Positions 52,768 to 63,904 of a DNA stretch of 64,000 nucleotides are shown in pieces (within the stretch, counting starts at the first letter, position 1; each line of letters begins with the position of its first letter). Source of the stretch: Cladophialophora immunda (taxonomy: Eukaryota; Ascomycota; Eurotiomycetes; Chaetothyriales; Herpotrichiellaceae); assembly GCF_000835495.1 (NCBI RefSeq), contig NW_015622545.1:4356042-4420041 (forward strand). Reading direction: 5' to 3'. Under the pieces are notes generated by a model. The model did not search any database. It was not told where the DNA came from and worked only from the letters and a program-made list of their open reading frames with translations. The translations under genes and the position numbers were made by a program.

Positions 52768-54380
52768 CTAGTTGGCTCCCGCAGATGCAGACTGTCTGTC
52801 ATCATGGTGAACATCCTCCAAATGAATCTCCGTATGTCGCTTTGGCGCCATTTCACCCTCAATCCCTGTTTTGTCGATGTCTACAGGGATCTCCGTCTTT
52901 GCGAAAAAGAAGTCGATCTCTTCCAGAGATTTCAACTTTGTCTCGGGATACAGGAAGAAGACAATGGCGGCAATGACCGCATTGAACACACAAAGGATGA
53001 CATAGAACCGATAGCCGATGTTCGTGAGGGCGATGGGGGTGATTTCGACAATCATGAACTGGAACATCCAGTAGAAGAAGACGGCAATGCCCATTCCCTT
53101 CTCGCGGATTTTCAGAGGCATCAGCTCGGCTGGATAGAGCCATGTAATGGGAAACCATGAGGTGATGTTGATGGCGTAGTACAAGAAGAGGAATGCCAAA
53201 GTGACGATGCCGTATGTCGAGCTGCCTCCTTTTGGAGCGGTTGCAAAGAGTGCTGCGATGATGGCAAAGCAGATACATTGGCCCGCGCTGCCGATCCAAA
53301 GGAATGGTCGCCGACCGAGCTTGTCAACCCACAAGACGGGCGGAATGCAGAAGACGACGCAGACCACGCCGAAGAGACCGCTAACCCAGAGCGAGGTCGA
53401 ATGGGAGGCGTGAATGAAGGTTGTCACCAAGGTAGGGACGTAGTAAGTGACGCTGTTGATACCGTTCAGCTGATGCATGATCATGATCCCAGTCCCGAAG
53501 CAAATGCGCTTGAAGTTCTGGGTTGGGCCATTGACGAAGACACCACTGAAGAATCCGCCCTCCGTTCCTTCGAGTTGTCTGGCCTCGGAGATCTCGAGGA
53601 GTTGTTGTCTGACACGCGGGTGATCTCGAGTGGCACCATGCCCCTCGAGGCGTAAGATGACCTGCAGGGCTTCCTCCGGGCGATCGTTCTTGAAGAGCCA
53701 GTGAGGAGACTCCGGAAGCATCGCGACCAGGACGCCAATGATGGCAATGAAAACAATCTGAAGCGCCAGAGGGAAGACGAAGGCGGTGCGGGAGGTGTCG
53801 CTGTGGAAGCCGTAGTTGGTGTAGAAGGCAATCACCAGTCCACACCCCCCAAGCATGAGTTCCAGGCACATGAACATGCCCCGGATCCTGGGCGGCGTCG
53901 TCTCTGCCTGCCACAAGCCGACGGTCGAGGTCAGAACGCCCACACCGACGCCCGTGACAATGCGGCCGACCAGCAGCTGGGAGAGTTTTTCGGCAGTGCA
54001 CTGGATCACCACCCCCACGGCCGCAATGCCGCTGCCATAGAGAATGCTCTTCCTACGGCCAAGGTGGCCCCCGAAGAAGAAGGCGAGAATTGAGCCCCCC
54101 GCGCAACCCACATTGTATAGTGCCGATATGGTGCCTAGGATATCGGAACCGGGGTGGTGGAAGGCATTTAAAAACCACGGCAGGACAATAATGCCTCCAA
54201 AGACGGCGTTGTCGTAACCAAACTGTCAGAGAAGCCCATGTTAGCCCGCTGATGGCGTCCAGATGTCCCAATGTAATCTGTTTGGCAGCATCGTCTTACC
54301 AAGATGAAACCTGAGGAGGCGGCGATTGTGATAAGAAGGAGCAAGGGCCTGCCCTCAACTTTGCCAAGTGGATTCCACAT
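52768..54380 (-). CDS. MFS sugar porter
   Basis: Exons on the minus strand are 54380-54300 and 54222-52768, with a 77-nt phase-0 intron (gtaaga...ctgacag), giving 511 residues. Exon 1 encodes MWNPLGKVEGRPLLLL, and the junction rebuilds the TM1 motif FGYDNAVFGG. Sugar-porter signatures are GGHLGRRKS (loop 2-3), GRIVTGVGVGVLTS, PESPHWL (usually PESPRWL), the QLNGINSVTYYVPTL block on TM7, DKLGRRPFL, and PETKLKSLEEID at the end of the last span. About 12 spans are predicted. It should be a proton-coupled plasma-membrane importer; the sequence is of the lactose/hexose-permease type but the substrate is not readable. Confidence 0.9.
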
Positions 54381-56178
54381 GGTCACCCCACACTGCCTAT
54401 CCTTGTATAGTACTGGTCAAGGTTGACGTGCAAGAGGAACGAGAATTGGAGAGTGGTCTGGAATGGCCGAGCTCTATATACAGGATGAATCTCGAGAGGG
54501 CGTACAAGGGCGCAGAAGGACGCCACGAGCCGGCCAGAAATTCTGCAGCTTCTTATAAGTGACAAACCGACCGTGCGAGGTGCGAGCCGCGAGCCCAGCC
54601 GGGACTACTAGAGTTAGGCTGGGGGGATGCTGGCCTTGAGGACAACAACGGCGACATGCTGATGGTGGCGCTGATGGTGCTGTTTGCGGGGACCCCAGGG
54701 CGGGCCCGCAACCTATTCACCAGCACTCACACCACCCTGGACCACCTGCAGTTGACCCCTACCAAGTAATACCTAGTTAAACTGCCCTGCCCAAGCCGTT
54801 GCCAGAGATCTGGGGCCCCCCTTTTCCCCGGCTGCGCTCCCCTCGGGTACCTACCCCAGCCACGGCATACTAGGCCCCAACGCCGCTCTGGCACCTATTC
54901 CGGAGCCTGTTGCTTAGCTTGGACTGGGCTGTGTCCGGCGGTATATCCAGGCTATAGGTATGCAGACACTCCATCAGCACAGTTGAATCGGCCCCAAGGT
55001 TATACTCAGTTTTATTTTGCGAATTGGCAATAATTATATCGACACAGGCAGACAATCAATGGTGGTCCAGGCTTGATGCGATCTTTCCTAGTTGTGTAGC
55101 TTTTGAACAGCCGGGAGAAAGATAATGCCATGTATCATCTTCAGTCTGAGTCAACGTTGTGGAACAACAACCGATGATGCCGGGTTCAACCCGTCAGTCC
55201 AGGGTTTAGGATAGGCGAACTGGCCGAACAGAGCCCAAACCTCTTTTGATTCTTCTGACGGACTCTGCCACAAGGTAGCATTGGGTATCGCAAGCCTTCA
55301 GACGCGATAGTGACAAGCAAAAGCTCCTGGCCTCGCGAACAAAGACGGCTAATCGAGTACCGCCATTGATGAGATAGGAGACTTGTCTTGCAGAGAGTTG
55401 ATATAGACGGTCTCGAAAATGTCCCATGTCAATTTCTGAGTCAATCATCCTCCACGGCTCGGCGGCTCGGGTTTTGGCGGTGATCGTGGTATGTACACCA
55501 CGTGGAATATGTAGGGGGATAAGCCGTACTGTAGCACCCTACTGCACGCAGACTATCTGGGTCGCCCCGGGTCAAGAGCCTACCCAATAGCCATACTTTT
55601 CCATGCAAGGGACGTGGCCCATGGGGGCACCGGGTCACAACCCGGAGACGAGTGTTTTAGGGTTCACCTTCCGACACAGGCACATAGGGTTGAACTCCTC
55701 CTCGGCTACACGGCGACACTGCGAATAGCGTGTGTATGCTTTGCCAATGGCACGTCGAACGTCGTTCATTGGATTGGTAAATTCAATGCATCAGGAGAGC
55801 ACTGGCTTGGAGTCGTTATGACTCCATCTCTGAATCGCCGATCGGTCAAGCTCTCGACTATAGCTATCCAGAAGTCAAGACTGACGTCCCGACGGAGACT
55901 TGGAGAATAGTTCATCGCCGTTCCGCTCACACTTGGGGAAGGATCGAATCATCTCTAATTGCCCTTTCCCTTGCCTTGAAAGGTTCAAAGACGTCAAAAT
56001 TTGGGGTCTCCCGTGCCTAGACAGCAAAATGGCCTGAAGAATGCTCAAGATGGGAATTCAAACATTACCAAATTCCTGTAGAAAACTATCATTTCGACTT
56101 TTTTAGCTATAGCAATGATGAAGCAGGTCCCAGTTTCAGTGCCGTAGCTCCGTTTCCCATCTAACCTATAAAAGCCGG
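54381..56178. other. Gene-free gap of 1.8 kb upstream of the sugar porter
   Basis: It contains the porter's promoter with a TATATAG element and the 3' flank of the aldehyde dehydrogenase gene. Open frames (such as 55614-55910, +) are short and lack family features. I saw no transposon termini. Confidence 0.5.
54474..54480 (-). promoter_or_regulatory. TATA box, sugar porter gene
   Basis: TATATAG on the minus strand, about 95 bp upstream of the ATG at 54380. Confidence 0.45.
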
Positions 56179-57651
56179 TCAGGTCAATGACACGTTGACG
56201 GCCTTTTGCTGAGTGAACGCGATCAATTCGTCAAAGCACTCCTCCCTTCCCAATCCCGAGTTCTTCTGCCCTCCAAACGGCATGTTCAGATAATGTTTTG
56301 CCACGTTGTTCACCCAGACGTAGCCCGTCTCGAACCTGCTCACCGCGTTCTGTGCCGTCTTGAGGTCGCGAGTGTACACGGCCCCGGTTAAACCGTAATT
56401 GGTGCTGTTGACTATCTTCCACATCTCCTCCTCGTCCGTCCACTTGAAGATGCTTTGGATGGGACCGAAGACTTCTTCCTTGGCGACCCGCATGTCCGGC
56501 GTGACATCCGCGAAGATCGTGGGCTCGAAGAAATTGCCCTCTTTCATCTGCTCGGGCTGCTTGCCTCCGAGAACCAGTCGAGCGCCCTCGGCGACGGCAT
56601 CTTTGCAAAATCCTTTGACCCGTTCCAACGCCGCGGAGGAGATCAACGGGCCCATGGTGGTCTTCTCGTCTGTAGGGTCGCCGGGAACGAAGGATTGCTT
56701 GACCCGTTCGACTACCTGTGCCAGAACCTTGTCGTGGACAGACTCGTGGAGGAAGACACGAGACGTGGAGCCGCAAGATTGTCCTGCCCACAGGTAGTTC
56801 ATTCCCCGAGTGATGCCATCGACAAGCTTGTCGAGGTCAGCGTCCGGATAGGCCACGAGGGCGTTCTTGCCGCCGAGTTCGAAAAGAAGAGGTTTCAGCG
56901 TGCTCGAGGCACTCCGATAGATAGCCTTGCCGGTAGGGACACTGCCAATCAGCGTGATCATTTTCACTAGGGGATGTGTGGATAGAGTGACTCCGCTGTC
57001 GATACCACCATTGACAATGGAGACTACTCCCGGAGGGAAAACGCCGTCGAGGAGTTCGGCGAGATAGAGAGCAGACAGAGGTGCTTGTTCGGCTGGCTTC
57101 ATAATGACCGTGTTTCCTGCCGCGAGGGGCGCGGCCATTTTCTGCGCACAGAACATAATCGGGTGGTTATATGCCACGATCCTCGCCACGACGCCCAGTG
57201 GCTCTCGCAAAGTATAATGGAAGCCTTCGGTCCCCATGGGCACAGTTTCACCTTTGACCATTGGAATCAAGCCGGCAAAGTAGTCCAAGGCGTCGGCGGC
57301 GGTGATGGCATCCGGGATCATCTCTTTGAAAGGGTTTCCCGTGTTGATGGAATCGATCAAGGCCAGTTGTCGCGCATGAGCCCGCACAATCGACGCGGCT
57401 TTCTGAAGGTATTCCCTCCGTTTCTCGGGATGAATGTCGCGCCACGCGGGAAAGGCTGCGTGTGCCGCCTTGATGGCTGCTTCAGTGTCGGCCGCGGTGG
57501 CCTGCGCGACTTTGGTGATGGCCTTGCCGGTCGCGGGATTGAATGTTTCGACATAGTTCTTGGGTGTCTCGGGCGCCTGGAACTTGCCCGCGTAGTACAG
57601 ATCGCGCTGCTTGGGCAGCACTGTGGCGAGGTGTTCAGGAAGATCAACCAT
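56179..57651 (-). CDS. NAD(P)+-dependent aldehyde dehydrogenase
   Basis: Single exon. From the ATG at 57651 (MVDLPEHL) the product has 490 residues, the usual ALDH length. An in-frame ATG at 57735 would add an Arg/Ser-rich 28-residue extension (MSRYSPVWKRPLRY...) that could be a mitochondrial targeting peptide. Landmarks are YNHP (about 161-164, in place of the common PWNFP), the general base Glu258 in FELGGKNALV, the nucleophile Cys293 in AGQSCGSTSR, EEVFGPI and PFGGQKNSGLGREE. It falls in the broad betaine/aromatic aldehyde dehydrogenase group. It is divergent from a ThDP enzyme, so its likely substrate is the aldehyde made by that enzyme; this is inference. Confidence 0.9.
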   Translation of the reverse strand: MVDLPEHLATVLPKQRDLYYAGKFQAPETPKNYVETFNPATGKAITKVAQATAADTEAAIKAAHAAFPAWRDIHPEKRREYLQKAASIVRAHARQLALIDSINTGNPFKEMIPDAITAADALDYFAGLIPMVKGETVPMGTEGFHYTLREPLGVVARIVAYNHPIMFCAQKMAAPLAAGNTVIMKPAEQAPLSALYLAELLDGVFPPGVVSIVNGGIDSGVTLSTHPLVKMITLIGSVPTGKAIYRSASSTLKPLLFELGGKNALVAYPDADLDKLVDGITRGMNYLWAGQSCGSTSRVFLHESVHDKVLAQVVERVKQSFVPGDPTDEKTTMGPLISSAALERVKGFCKDAVAEGARLVLGGKQPEQMKEGNFFEPTIFADVTPDMRVAKEEVFGPIQSIFKWTDEEEMWKIVNSTNYGLTGAVYTRDLKTAQNAVSRFETGYVWVNNVAKHYLNMPFGGQKNSGLGREECFDELIAFTQQKAVNVSLT

Positions 57652-58425
57652 TGTGTGAAGGCGTTTTGGATGGGAGAGTCGATAGCTGCCTGGATAACGA
57701 AGCGGCCTTTTCCAGACCGGAGAGTACCTCGACATTGAATATGATATTTGCAACTCTACAGTTGTAGGCCCTTGGGTGGTGGCTGGACATGTTGGATACT
57801 TCAACCATGCTGGACGGGCTTTGTTCCGCGGCCTACAACCCGTCGTATTGACCAATGCAGGTGCGCTCTACCCCGCAGTTGAAGCTGTTCTCGATGTCTG
57901 GGGATTTTCTGTCTGGTCGGTACTTGGGTGTGGGTAGTGTTCGCGATCGAGGAACGGTGGGATGGCGGGGGTGGGGGATGGAGGGGACAACCAACGCTGC
58001 ATGTTGTGTGATCAAGGTTGGAACAAGAAGACACCATGCTCTAGACCCGAGAGGAAGAAGGCTCTCTCAGTGCTCTGCTTCCTGTTGTCTTACTCCAAGA
58101 TCCACACCATCGAGACTGACAAGACTGGGTCGCCGTTCTTCGGGACATGTGCCGGGCGCCAATCAAAACCTACCCATTTCCGCCTTACTTGTGGATCTCG
58201 CGATGCTGGATGTATTCCGTCCGTGGGTCAGCGATAGTCCCCATGGCAGCTCGCAGAGGTTCGTGCGAGCTAGATTTGGAGATCGTCTTTAGAGGCAAAC
58301 GATCTAGGATAAATTGTTCAGATATCCTTGTTGTTCTCTTTATTCAAGTTGAAATTTCCTACACACCTTAAAAATCACATTCTGAACACTCCTAAGCGAA
58401 TACAGAACCACAGTCGTTGATAAAA
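57652..58425. promoter_or_regulatory. Shared divergent promoter, aldehyde dehydrogenase / ThDP enzyme
   Basis: 774 bp lie between the two ATGs, or 690 bp if the dehydrogenase starts at 57735. No clear TATA box is seen. An everted CCG-N5-CGG at 58133-58143 is a weak candidate Zn2Cys6 site. Confidence 0.4.
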
Positions 58426-60306
58426 ATGGGAGAGATTGTATCAGAGAACGCCGTCAACGGTGAAATCGGTGCGGATCATACCAATGGCACGAATGGTGTG
58501 GTGACCAAGAGAAAACGCCCAATTGCCATTGACGAACCCGTTGGCCTGGACGAGAAGACACATGCAATAGGATGGGGCAGCGACGCGATTGCCGAACAGA
58601 TTGCACGGTTAGACATCCCCTACATCGCGCTGTCACCGGGATCCAGTTATCGAGGACTACACGACAGTCTGGTTAACTACAATGGTAATACTCCACAGAT
58701 GGTTGTTTGTCTGCATGAAGAACACACGGTGGCGGTAGCCCATGGATATGCCAAAGTCACAGAGAAACCGATCCTGGCCGCCGTACACGCCAACGTTGGG
58801 CTCCAACACGCTTCGATGGCTATTTACAATGCATTCTGCGACCGAGTTCCTGTCGTGATTCTGGGCGCCACCGGGCCTCTGGACTCGGAGAGAAAACGGC
58901 CGTGGATTGACTGGATTCACACATGCACGGATCAAGCAGCCATTGTCAGGCCGAGTCTCAAGTTCGACGAACAGCCGTATTCAGTCAATGCTGCCACCAA
59001 GGCCTTAGCTCGCTGCTATCAGGTGTCGGCCACCAAGCCCTGCGCGCCCAGCTACCTGTGTCTCGATGTTTGTCTGCAAGAAGATAAGTTCGACGCCTCC
59101 AAGCTGGAGTTCCCCGATCTTGAGCGCATGAAGCCACTCCCACCCCAAGGACCAGATCCAAAGGTAGTCGATGAAGTAGTCGGTCTGTTGGCCGAGGCCA
59201 AGCGACCGCTTTTGATGTTTGGACGCGTCAACCGCTCGCAAACTTCTTGGAACGAAAGGGTCGAGTTGGCTGAAACAGTGGGCGCCTATGTCATGACCGA
59301 TCTCAAGCAAGGAGCAGCATTTCCATCTCGCCATCCTCTACATCCCGCCGCCCCGGCCGTTTTTACAACTCCTCAAAACATTGAGCTGATCAATGCGGCT
59401 GATTTGCTCATCTCATTCGACTGGGTGGATCTCGCAGGCACTCTGAAGGCAGCAGAGACAACTCTGCAAGACACAAAAGTGGTACATATCAGCATGGATA
59501 GTATTTTATACAACGGCTGGTGTAAAGATCACTTTGGGGTGCCTCCCACCGACGTGCCTGTGTTTGCCGACCCAGACAAGACTCTGACGGCCTTGCTTGC
59601 CGGCATCAAGTCCGCCAAGATCCAGCCCAAGGCTTGGAGCAGCGTGGAAGCTACTCAGAGACTGCCGCCGCCGAGCATGCCTGATGTTCCGGAGAACGAG
59701 ATTCTCATGGGCCACCTTGCAGCCAATCTCTTCGAGGCTCTCGGTAACGCGAACCAGGAGTACTGCCTGATTAGATTGCCCTATGGATGGCGAGGCTACG
59801 ATCTGAACGCCACCGGGCCCATGTCGTTCCTCGGCTTGGACGGCGGTGCGGGAATCGGATCAGGACCAGGCCAGACGGTCGGCTCTGCATTAGCCTTGAA
59901 GGACTCCGGGATCCTCGCCGTGTCGGTCCTCGGTGATGGCGACTTCCTCATGGGCGGCAACGCACTGTGGACAGCTGCTCACTGCCGCCTCCCGTGTCTT
60001 ATTCTGGTCGCCAATAACCGCAGCTTCTACAACGACGAAGTCCACCAAGAGCGTGTTGCTCGAGCTCGTGGTAGGCCGTGGGAGAACAAGGGCATTGGCC
60101 AGCAGATCACCAATCCGATCCCTGACCTCAATGGATTTGCCAAAGCGTTGGGTTTGACCGTCCCAGGTCCCTGTGTGACCGACCGCAAAGATTTGCCTGG
60201 CATGATGAGCAAAGCCGTCCAGCTCGCCCGGGAAGGCCATTCCGTCGTAGTTGATATTGCCATTCGCCCGGATGGGTATTCTAACGCTCTGGAGAAGGCG
60301 AGATGA
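58426..60306 (+). CDS. Thiamine-diphosphate-dependent enzyme (2-keto-acid decarboxylase / acetolactate-synthase-like)
   Basis: Single exon, 626 residues, starting MGEIVSENAV. After a 45-residue hydrophilic extension comes the pyrimidine-binding domain with SPGSSYRGLHDSL (about 68-80) and the ThDP-activating glutamate in CLHEEHTVAVAHGYA (Glu98 or Glu99). A central domain follows (about 240-400). The diphosphate-binding domain carries GDGDFLMGGNALW, with GDG at about 503-505 and the paired Asn in LVANNRSF. These are the signatures of the benzoylformate decarboxylase, oxalyl-CoA decarboxylase and acetolactate synthase superfamily. No mitochondrial targeting signal is evident, arguing against biosynthetic acetolactate synthase. 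Pairing with an aldehyde dehydrogenase suggests non-oxidative decarboxylation of a 2-keto acid, but a lyase or CoA-dependent reaction is not excluded. Confidence 0.85.
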   Translation: MGEIVSENAVNGEIGADHTNGTNGVVTKRKRPIAIDEPVGLDEKTHAIGWGSDAIAEQIARLDIPYIALSPGSSYRGLHDSLVNYNGNTPQMVVCLHEEHTVAVAHGYAKVTEKPILAAVHANVGLQHASMAIYNAFCDRVPVVILGATGPLDSERKRPWIDWIHTCTDQAAIVRPSLKFDEQPYSVNAATKALARCYQVSATKPCAPSYLCLDVCLQEDKFDASKLEFPDLERMKPLPPQGPDPKVVDEVVGLLAEAKRPLLMFGRVNRSQTSWNERVELAETVGAYVMTDLKQGAAFPSRHPLHPAAPAVFTTPQNIELINAADLLISFDWVDLAGTLKAAETTLQDTKVVHISMDSILYNGWCKDHFGVPPTDVPVFADPDKTLTALLAGIKSAKIQPKAWSSVEATQRLPPPSMPDVPENEILMGHLAANLFEALGNANQEYCLIRLPYGWRGYDLNATGPMSFLGLDGGAGIGSGPGQTVGSALALKDSGILAVSVLGDGDFLMGGNALWTAAHCRLPCLILVANNRSFYNDEVHQERVARARGRPWENKGIGQQITNPIPDLNGFAKALGLTVPGPCVTDRKDLPGMMSKAVQLAREGHSVVVDIAIRPDGYSNALEKAR

Positions 60307-61041
60307 AGTGTGTTTGTGTCCTCATGGCCATGAACCTTGAAGTGGAGCTAAATGCTTTCAAGAAAGGGGAGAGGTCCTTATTGTTTTACGTGCTTCATGT
60401 AGATGAATAGATACACTATCACCTGAATAACGAGTAGCAACCGATCATTAAGAAGCCAAATATCTTCCTCATAAGATTGTGCGCCGATAAGGTGTGACCT
60501 CTGACGGACAGCACGGTTCTATTGCAATCAACACATACATCGAGCAAAAAGAAGTAGAGAAGCTCATGAAGCTGTAAGTGTACATCTTGAGCAGCCGTAT
60601 AACAATCCCATATCCAGGCTAGTGGTAGGAGTAAGTGACCACACGTGCCGAACCAAAGATATAGTCCGGACGTCTATCCCCTCAAAATTACAAGGATATT
60701 ACGTCGCGAGAGAAAGAAAATATATGTACACTTTATCTCATGGTATACCGGCCAGATAGCAGAAGGCCTTCGAAAATATCGAAAATAAGAAGCACAGTCT
60801 GAAACAGAAGAGCTGCCATCTTAGAATATAGCCAAGGGAACTCAATAGTTGCGAGGTGCCTGCCGGAATCAAATTTCGCTGGTATCATGAACAACTATCG
60901 GGATACCACTGTAGCCAACCATACACTAAGTACCCTTGTGAAAGACGACAACTCCCGAGCTAAGAAGTCAGAGTAAATACCATGTAACTTTTCTGGTCAG
61001 AGAGTGCCACTCATTTTGACGCCGGCTCGCCAGTCAGTCAA
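60307..61041. other. Intergenic between convergent genes
   Basis: These are the 3' flanks of the ThDP enzyme (+) and the last regulator (-). AT-richer than the coding regions; nothing coding is seen. Confidence 0.5.
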
Positions 61042-63904
61042 TCAGCCCATACGAAAGGTGTCATATTCCATACTGTCCAACGAGCCGAAGCCGCCACCAT
61101 TAAAAATATCCGACGTGGGATACGGTTGACCCATGGTCGAGTATTCGACACCGATAGAACCCATCGATTGGTCTCCAAACCCATCCAGCCCTTCCATGAA
61201 GAACAGATCGCCCTGGAGGGGCATCTCAGGCAGGGGATGGGGAGCTCCGGACGGCGGTGCTCCGCCTCCAGCATCGGCTGCATCATTGGAATTTCCACTG
61301 AATAGCGAATGGGGTCCGTTGAGAGTCCGTTGGCCCCCTTGGCCTCTGCTAGAAGTTGATGATTGCTGGCCACGGGAAGGAGCAGCACCAGCCGTTTGGG
61401 GCCTTGTTGTGGGGACAGTGTCTTCGTCCTGGGAAGCCCGAGACGTCCCCGCCCCGTGTCGTTCTTGGGCAATGGTGTCTTCGAAAAGCTGTTGCAGATT
61501 CTCGGCGTACCGGTGGATCATCGAGCTTCTCCTCCCAATCTCGCGGAGGAGACTGATGCCTAGTTTGATGCTTTTATCTTCGGATTCTAGATTGTCGAGG
61601 CCGGAAATGGCAATCCGCCTAGCGCTCTCCATCGCCCTGCAGCCGACGAGGGCGGCGACCGACATGTAAAGGTCTGCACTCAGTGTCAGTCTTGAACCTC
61701 GCGCCAAAGTCGTGGAGAAAATGTCAAGACACTCCACTCACATTGTGCGTCGGTCCACCACATATTGACCGTTTTGCTTTTGTGCAGGCCGTCAAGAAAA
61801 TTGATCAGCTCTCGCGCGTTGTTCATGCACTGTCGGACGCTCGAGATGATCAATGCTTGCTGGAAGTCCTCCTGGGGCTGATTGTGTCGGAATGCCACAA
61901 ACGATTTGCGGTGCAACATGACTCGAATGGTGACATACTTGGTGTAAAGGATGTTGGCTTGTCTTTGGAGCTTCCAGTCCGAGTTTTTGGCATCGGGTCG
62001 GAGGTGAGCTGGTAGTGTCTGATGCCAGTCTACCAGACCACAGTCCAAACGGACTACAGTGGAGAGGAACCTTCCATCGGATCGCAGTTTGCTCGAATCA
62101 TCACCGCCATTGTCGACAATATGACTGCCGTTGCTTGGATAGCATTCAAGATAGAGTTCTCGTACGATGGCGGCGATATTGCGTGAAAGGCTAATGTCAA
62201 CCAACAAACTGTGGCAGCGAGCTGGCTGCCCATCTGGTTGGCGAGATTCCGCAGCTTTATCTCGCAGGTACTCTCCATCAATTAGCTGTGGTAGCCGCAC
62301 ATCCGATGTCTTGTCCAGGTCTGATGGTGGTCGACCATAGCGCAGACTCAACATGCAGTCAACCACATAGCAACCCCACCAGAGCCGGCGGCGGAATTCC
62401 TGCTCGATATGGCTGATGTGCCAGCGCGATGGATCTAGATGTAGGCCCATCCCATGGGCCAGGCGGATACAAAGACCCACGACACTCCAGCATTTGTTGA
62501 GATTGTTTGTGCCCTGCAGATAGTGGCTGGTGAGAAGAAGAGTCTGAATTGTTTCAAGATTCGCCGAGTGGAATACTTGGGAGAACAGTATCGTTGTTGA
62601 TCGTTTGAAGAATCGTGAGCTGGAGAGACAGCCGGCGCCGCGCGGGCTGCTGTCGGCATATTCGCTCCCAAAAGCAAAAACCAGATTGAGCAATGCAAGC
62701 CATGATAAGTCCTGGACGTCTTCTGGTCCTGAATTGTCTCCCAGCGGTTGCCAGGTGCGATCGTACTTGGCCCTGAAACTAGGTTCGTGTATGAAAGGCA
62801 GGATACTGTCGATGTAGGTAAAGTACGCATTGACCAGACGATCCGCAACGTACCGCTGAGGAAGGGCGAGACAGTCATCCAGTTCTCGACCGCTTGTGTA
62901 CCTCGCCAGTCGTTGCACCGATGAGACTGGTGGACTGCCGTCTGACGGTCTGGACGAACGCACCGACGGCGACGGACGGTTCCCAGATTCAGTCGATCGC
63001 ACAGTTGACATGAACGCCACCATTGAAGACTCGCCGAAGTAACCTGGATGTGTAGTTGATCCGGGCTCGCCTAGATCTCTTTCGTCCTTGACCTCGTCGC
63101 TGACGTTTCCGCTATCGTCATTTTCAACCCAGCCACTGGGTGGGTTAGCAACATTGTCATGCACAGTTTGATTTGGTAACGTCGAATCAGGCAAAGTAGG
63201 AGTTGCAGTGTCAACGCCTTGCAGGGGATTCTCGTCCAAAACACCCGCTGCTGCAGCGCCAGAACTACTACCTCCTCCAACACGTTGAGGTGGTATGGGG
63301 TTCTGTGGAGGCTGGCTTTCTCTGAGATCTCTTCGCGAAATCGAGGGGACGCGCTTAGAGAAGGTTGATTGATTAACTGACGCGGCAGAGAGCGTTTCAG
63401 CCGCCGAATCGACATGATTCTCGTTCACATCTTGTGAGGCATTCTGGCCTCCAAGAAATGACTGCAAATTCCGTTCCAGATCGCGATTTCTGCCTTCGAG
63501 GTGTTCAATATATCTTTCATGCACAGACACTGGTTAGCCACCATGATCATAACCGGTTCAGTGCCCGAATGCTGCAGCCTGAAGAGCACCAATGCATCAT
63601 TCTCACAATCCCAGCAGGGCAGCACTCACTCTTTCGCAACGCTTGCGCGAGCTCTCCATGGTACATAGAAACACTCGGTCCGACGATCTCGACATCCACT
63701 GCAAGGCGGTTTGGAGCCATCGCAGCGACTCTTGCGCAGTCGACAAGCCTCGCAAGCCAGGCGTACCCTCTTTCGAGCTGTGCTGCCACCATCCCAGGAT
63801 GATTGTCTACGCTGCCCGTAGACGTTGTTGTCGACGGTTTCCGGAGACAACGCGCCCTGGCTGTTCCTCCCGCCAGATGGATTCGTGCTCTGCATGGTCT
63901 CCAT
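61042..63904 (-). CDS. Zn2Cys6 transcription factor with PF04082-type domain
   Basis: Exons on the minus strand are 63904-63630, 63513-61742 and 61673-61042, giving 892 residues; introns are 116 and 68 nt. The zinc cluster is ACEACRLRKSRCDGSKPPC plus SGC and a last Cys (Cys51, 54, 61, 68, 71, 78). Exon 2 opens with the coiled-coil linker YIEHLEGRNRDLERNL, which places the splice. The regulatory domain (about 300-560) contains FTYIDSILPFIHEPSF, GMGLHLDPSRW and RRLWWGCYVVDCMLSLRYGRP. The C-terminus is Gly/Pro/Ser-rich and acidic, a possible activation region. The start at 63904 (METMQST) is the first ATG; the frame is open to the window edge, so an upstream exon cannot be excluded. It most likely regulates the convergent ThDP gene and its divergent aldehyde dehydrogenase. 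Confidence 0.82.

Noticed and set aside
53381..54001. 206-codon frame overlapping the sugar porter
   Set aside because: It is a shifted frame of the transporter, full of His/Arg, without transporter motifs.
57085..57738. 217-codon + strand frame across the aldehyde dehydrogenase start
   Set aside because: It is antisense to conserved ALDH codons and has no recognisable family features.
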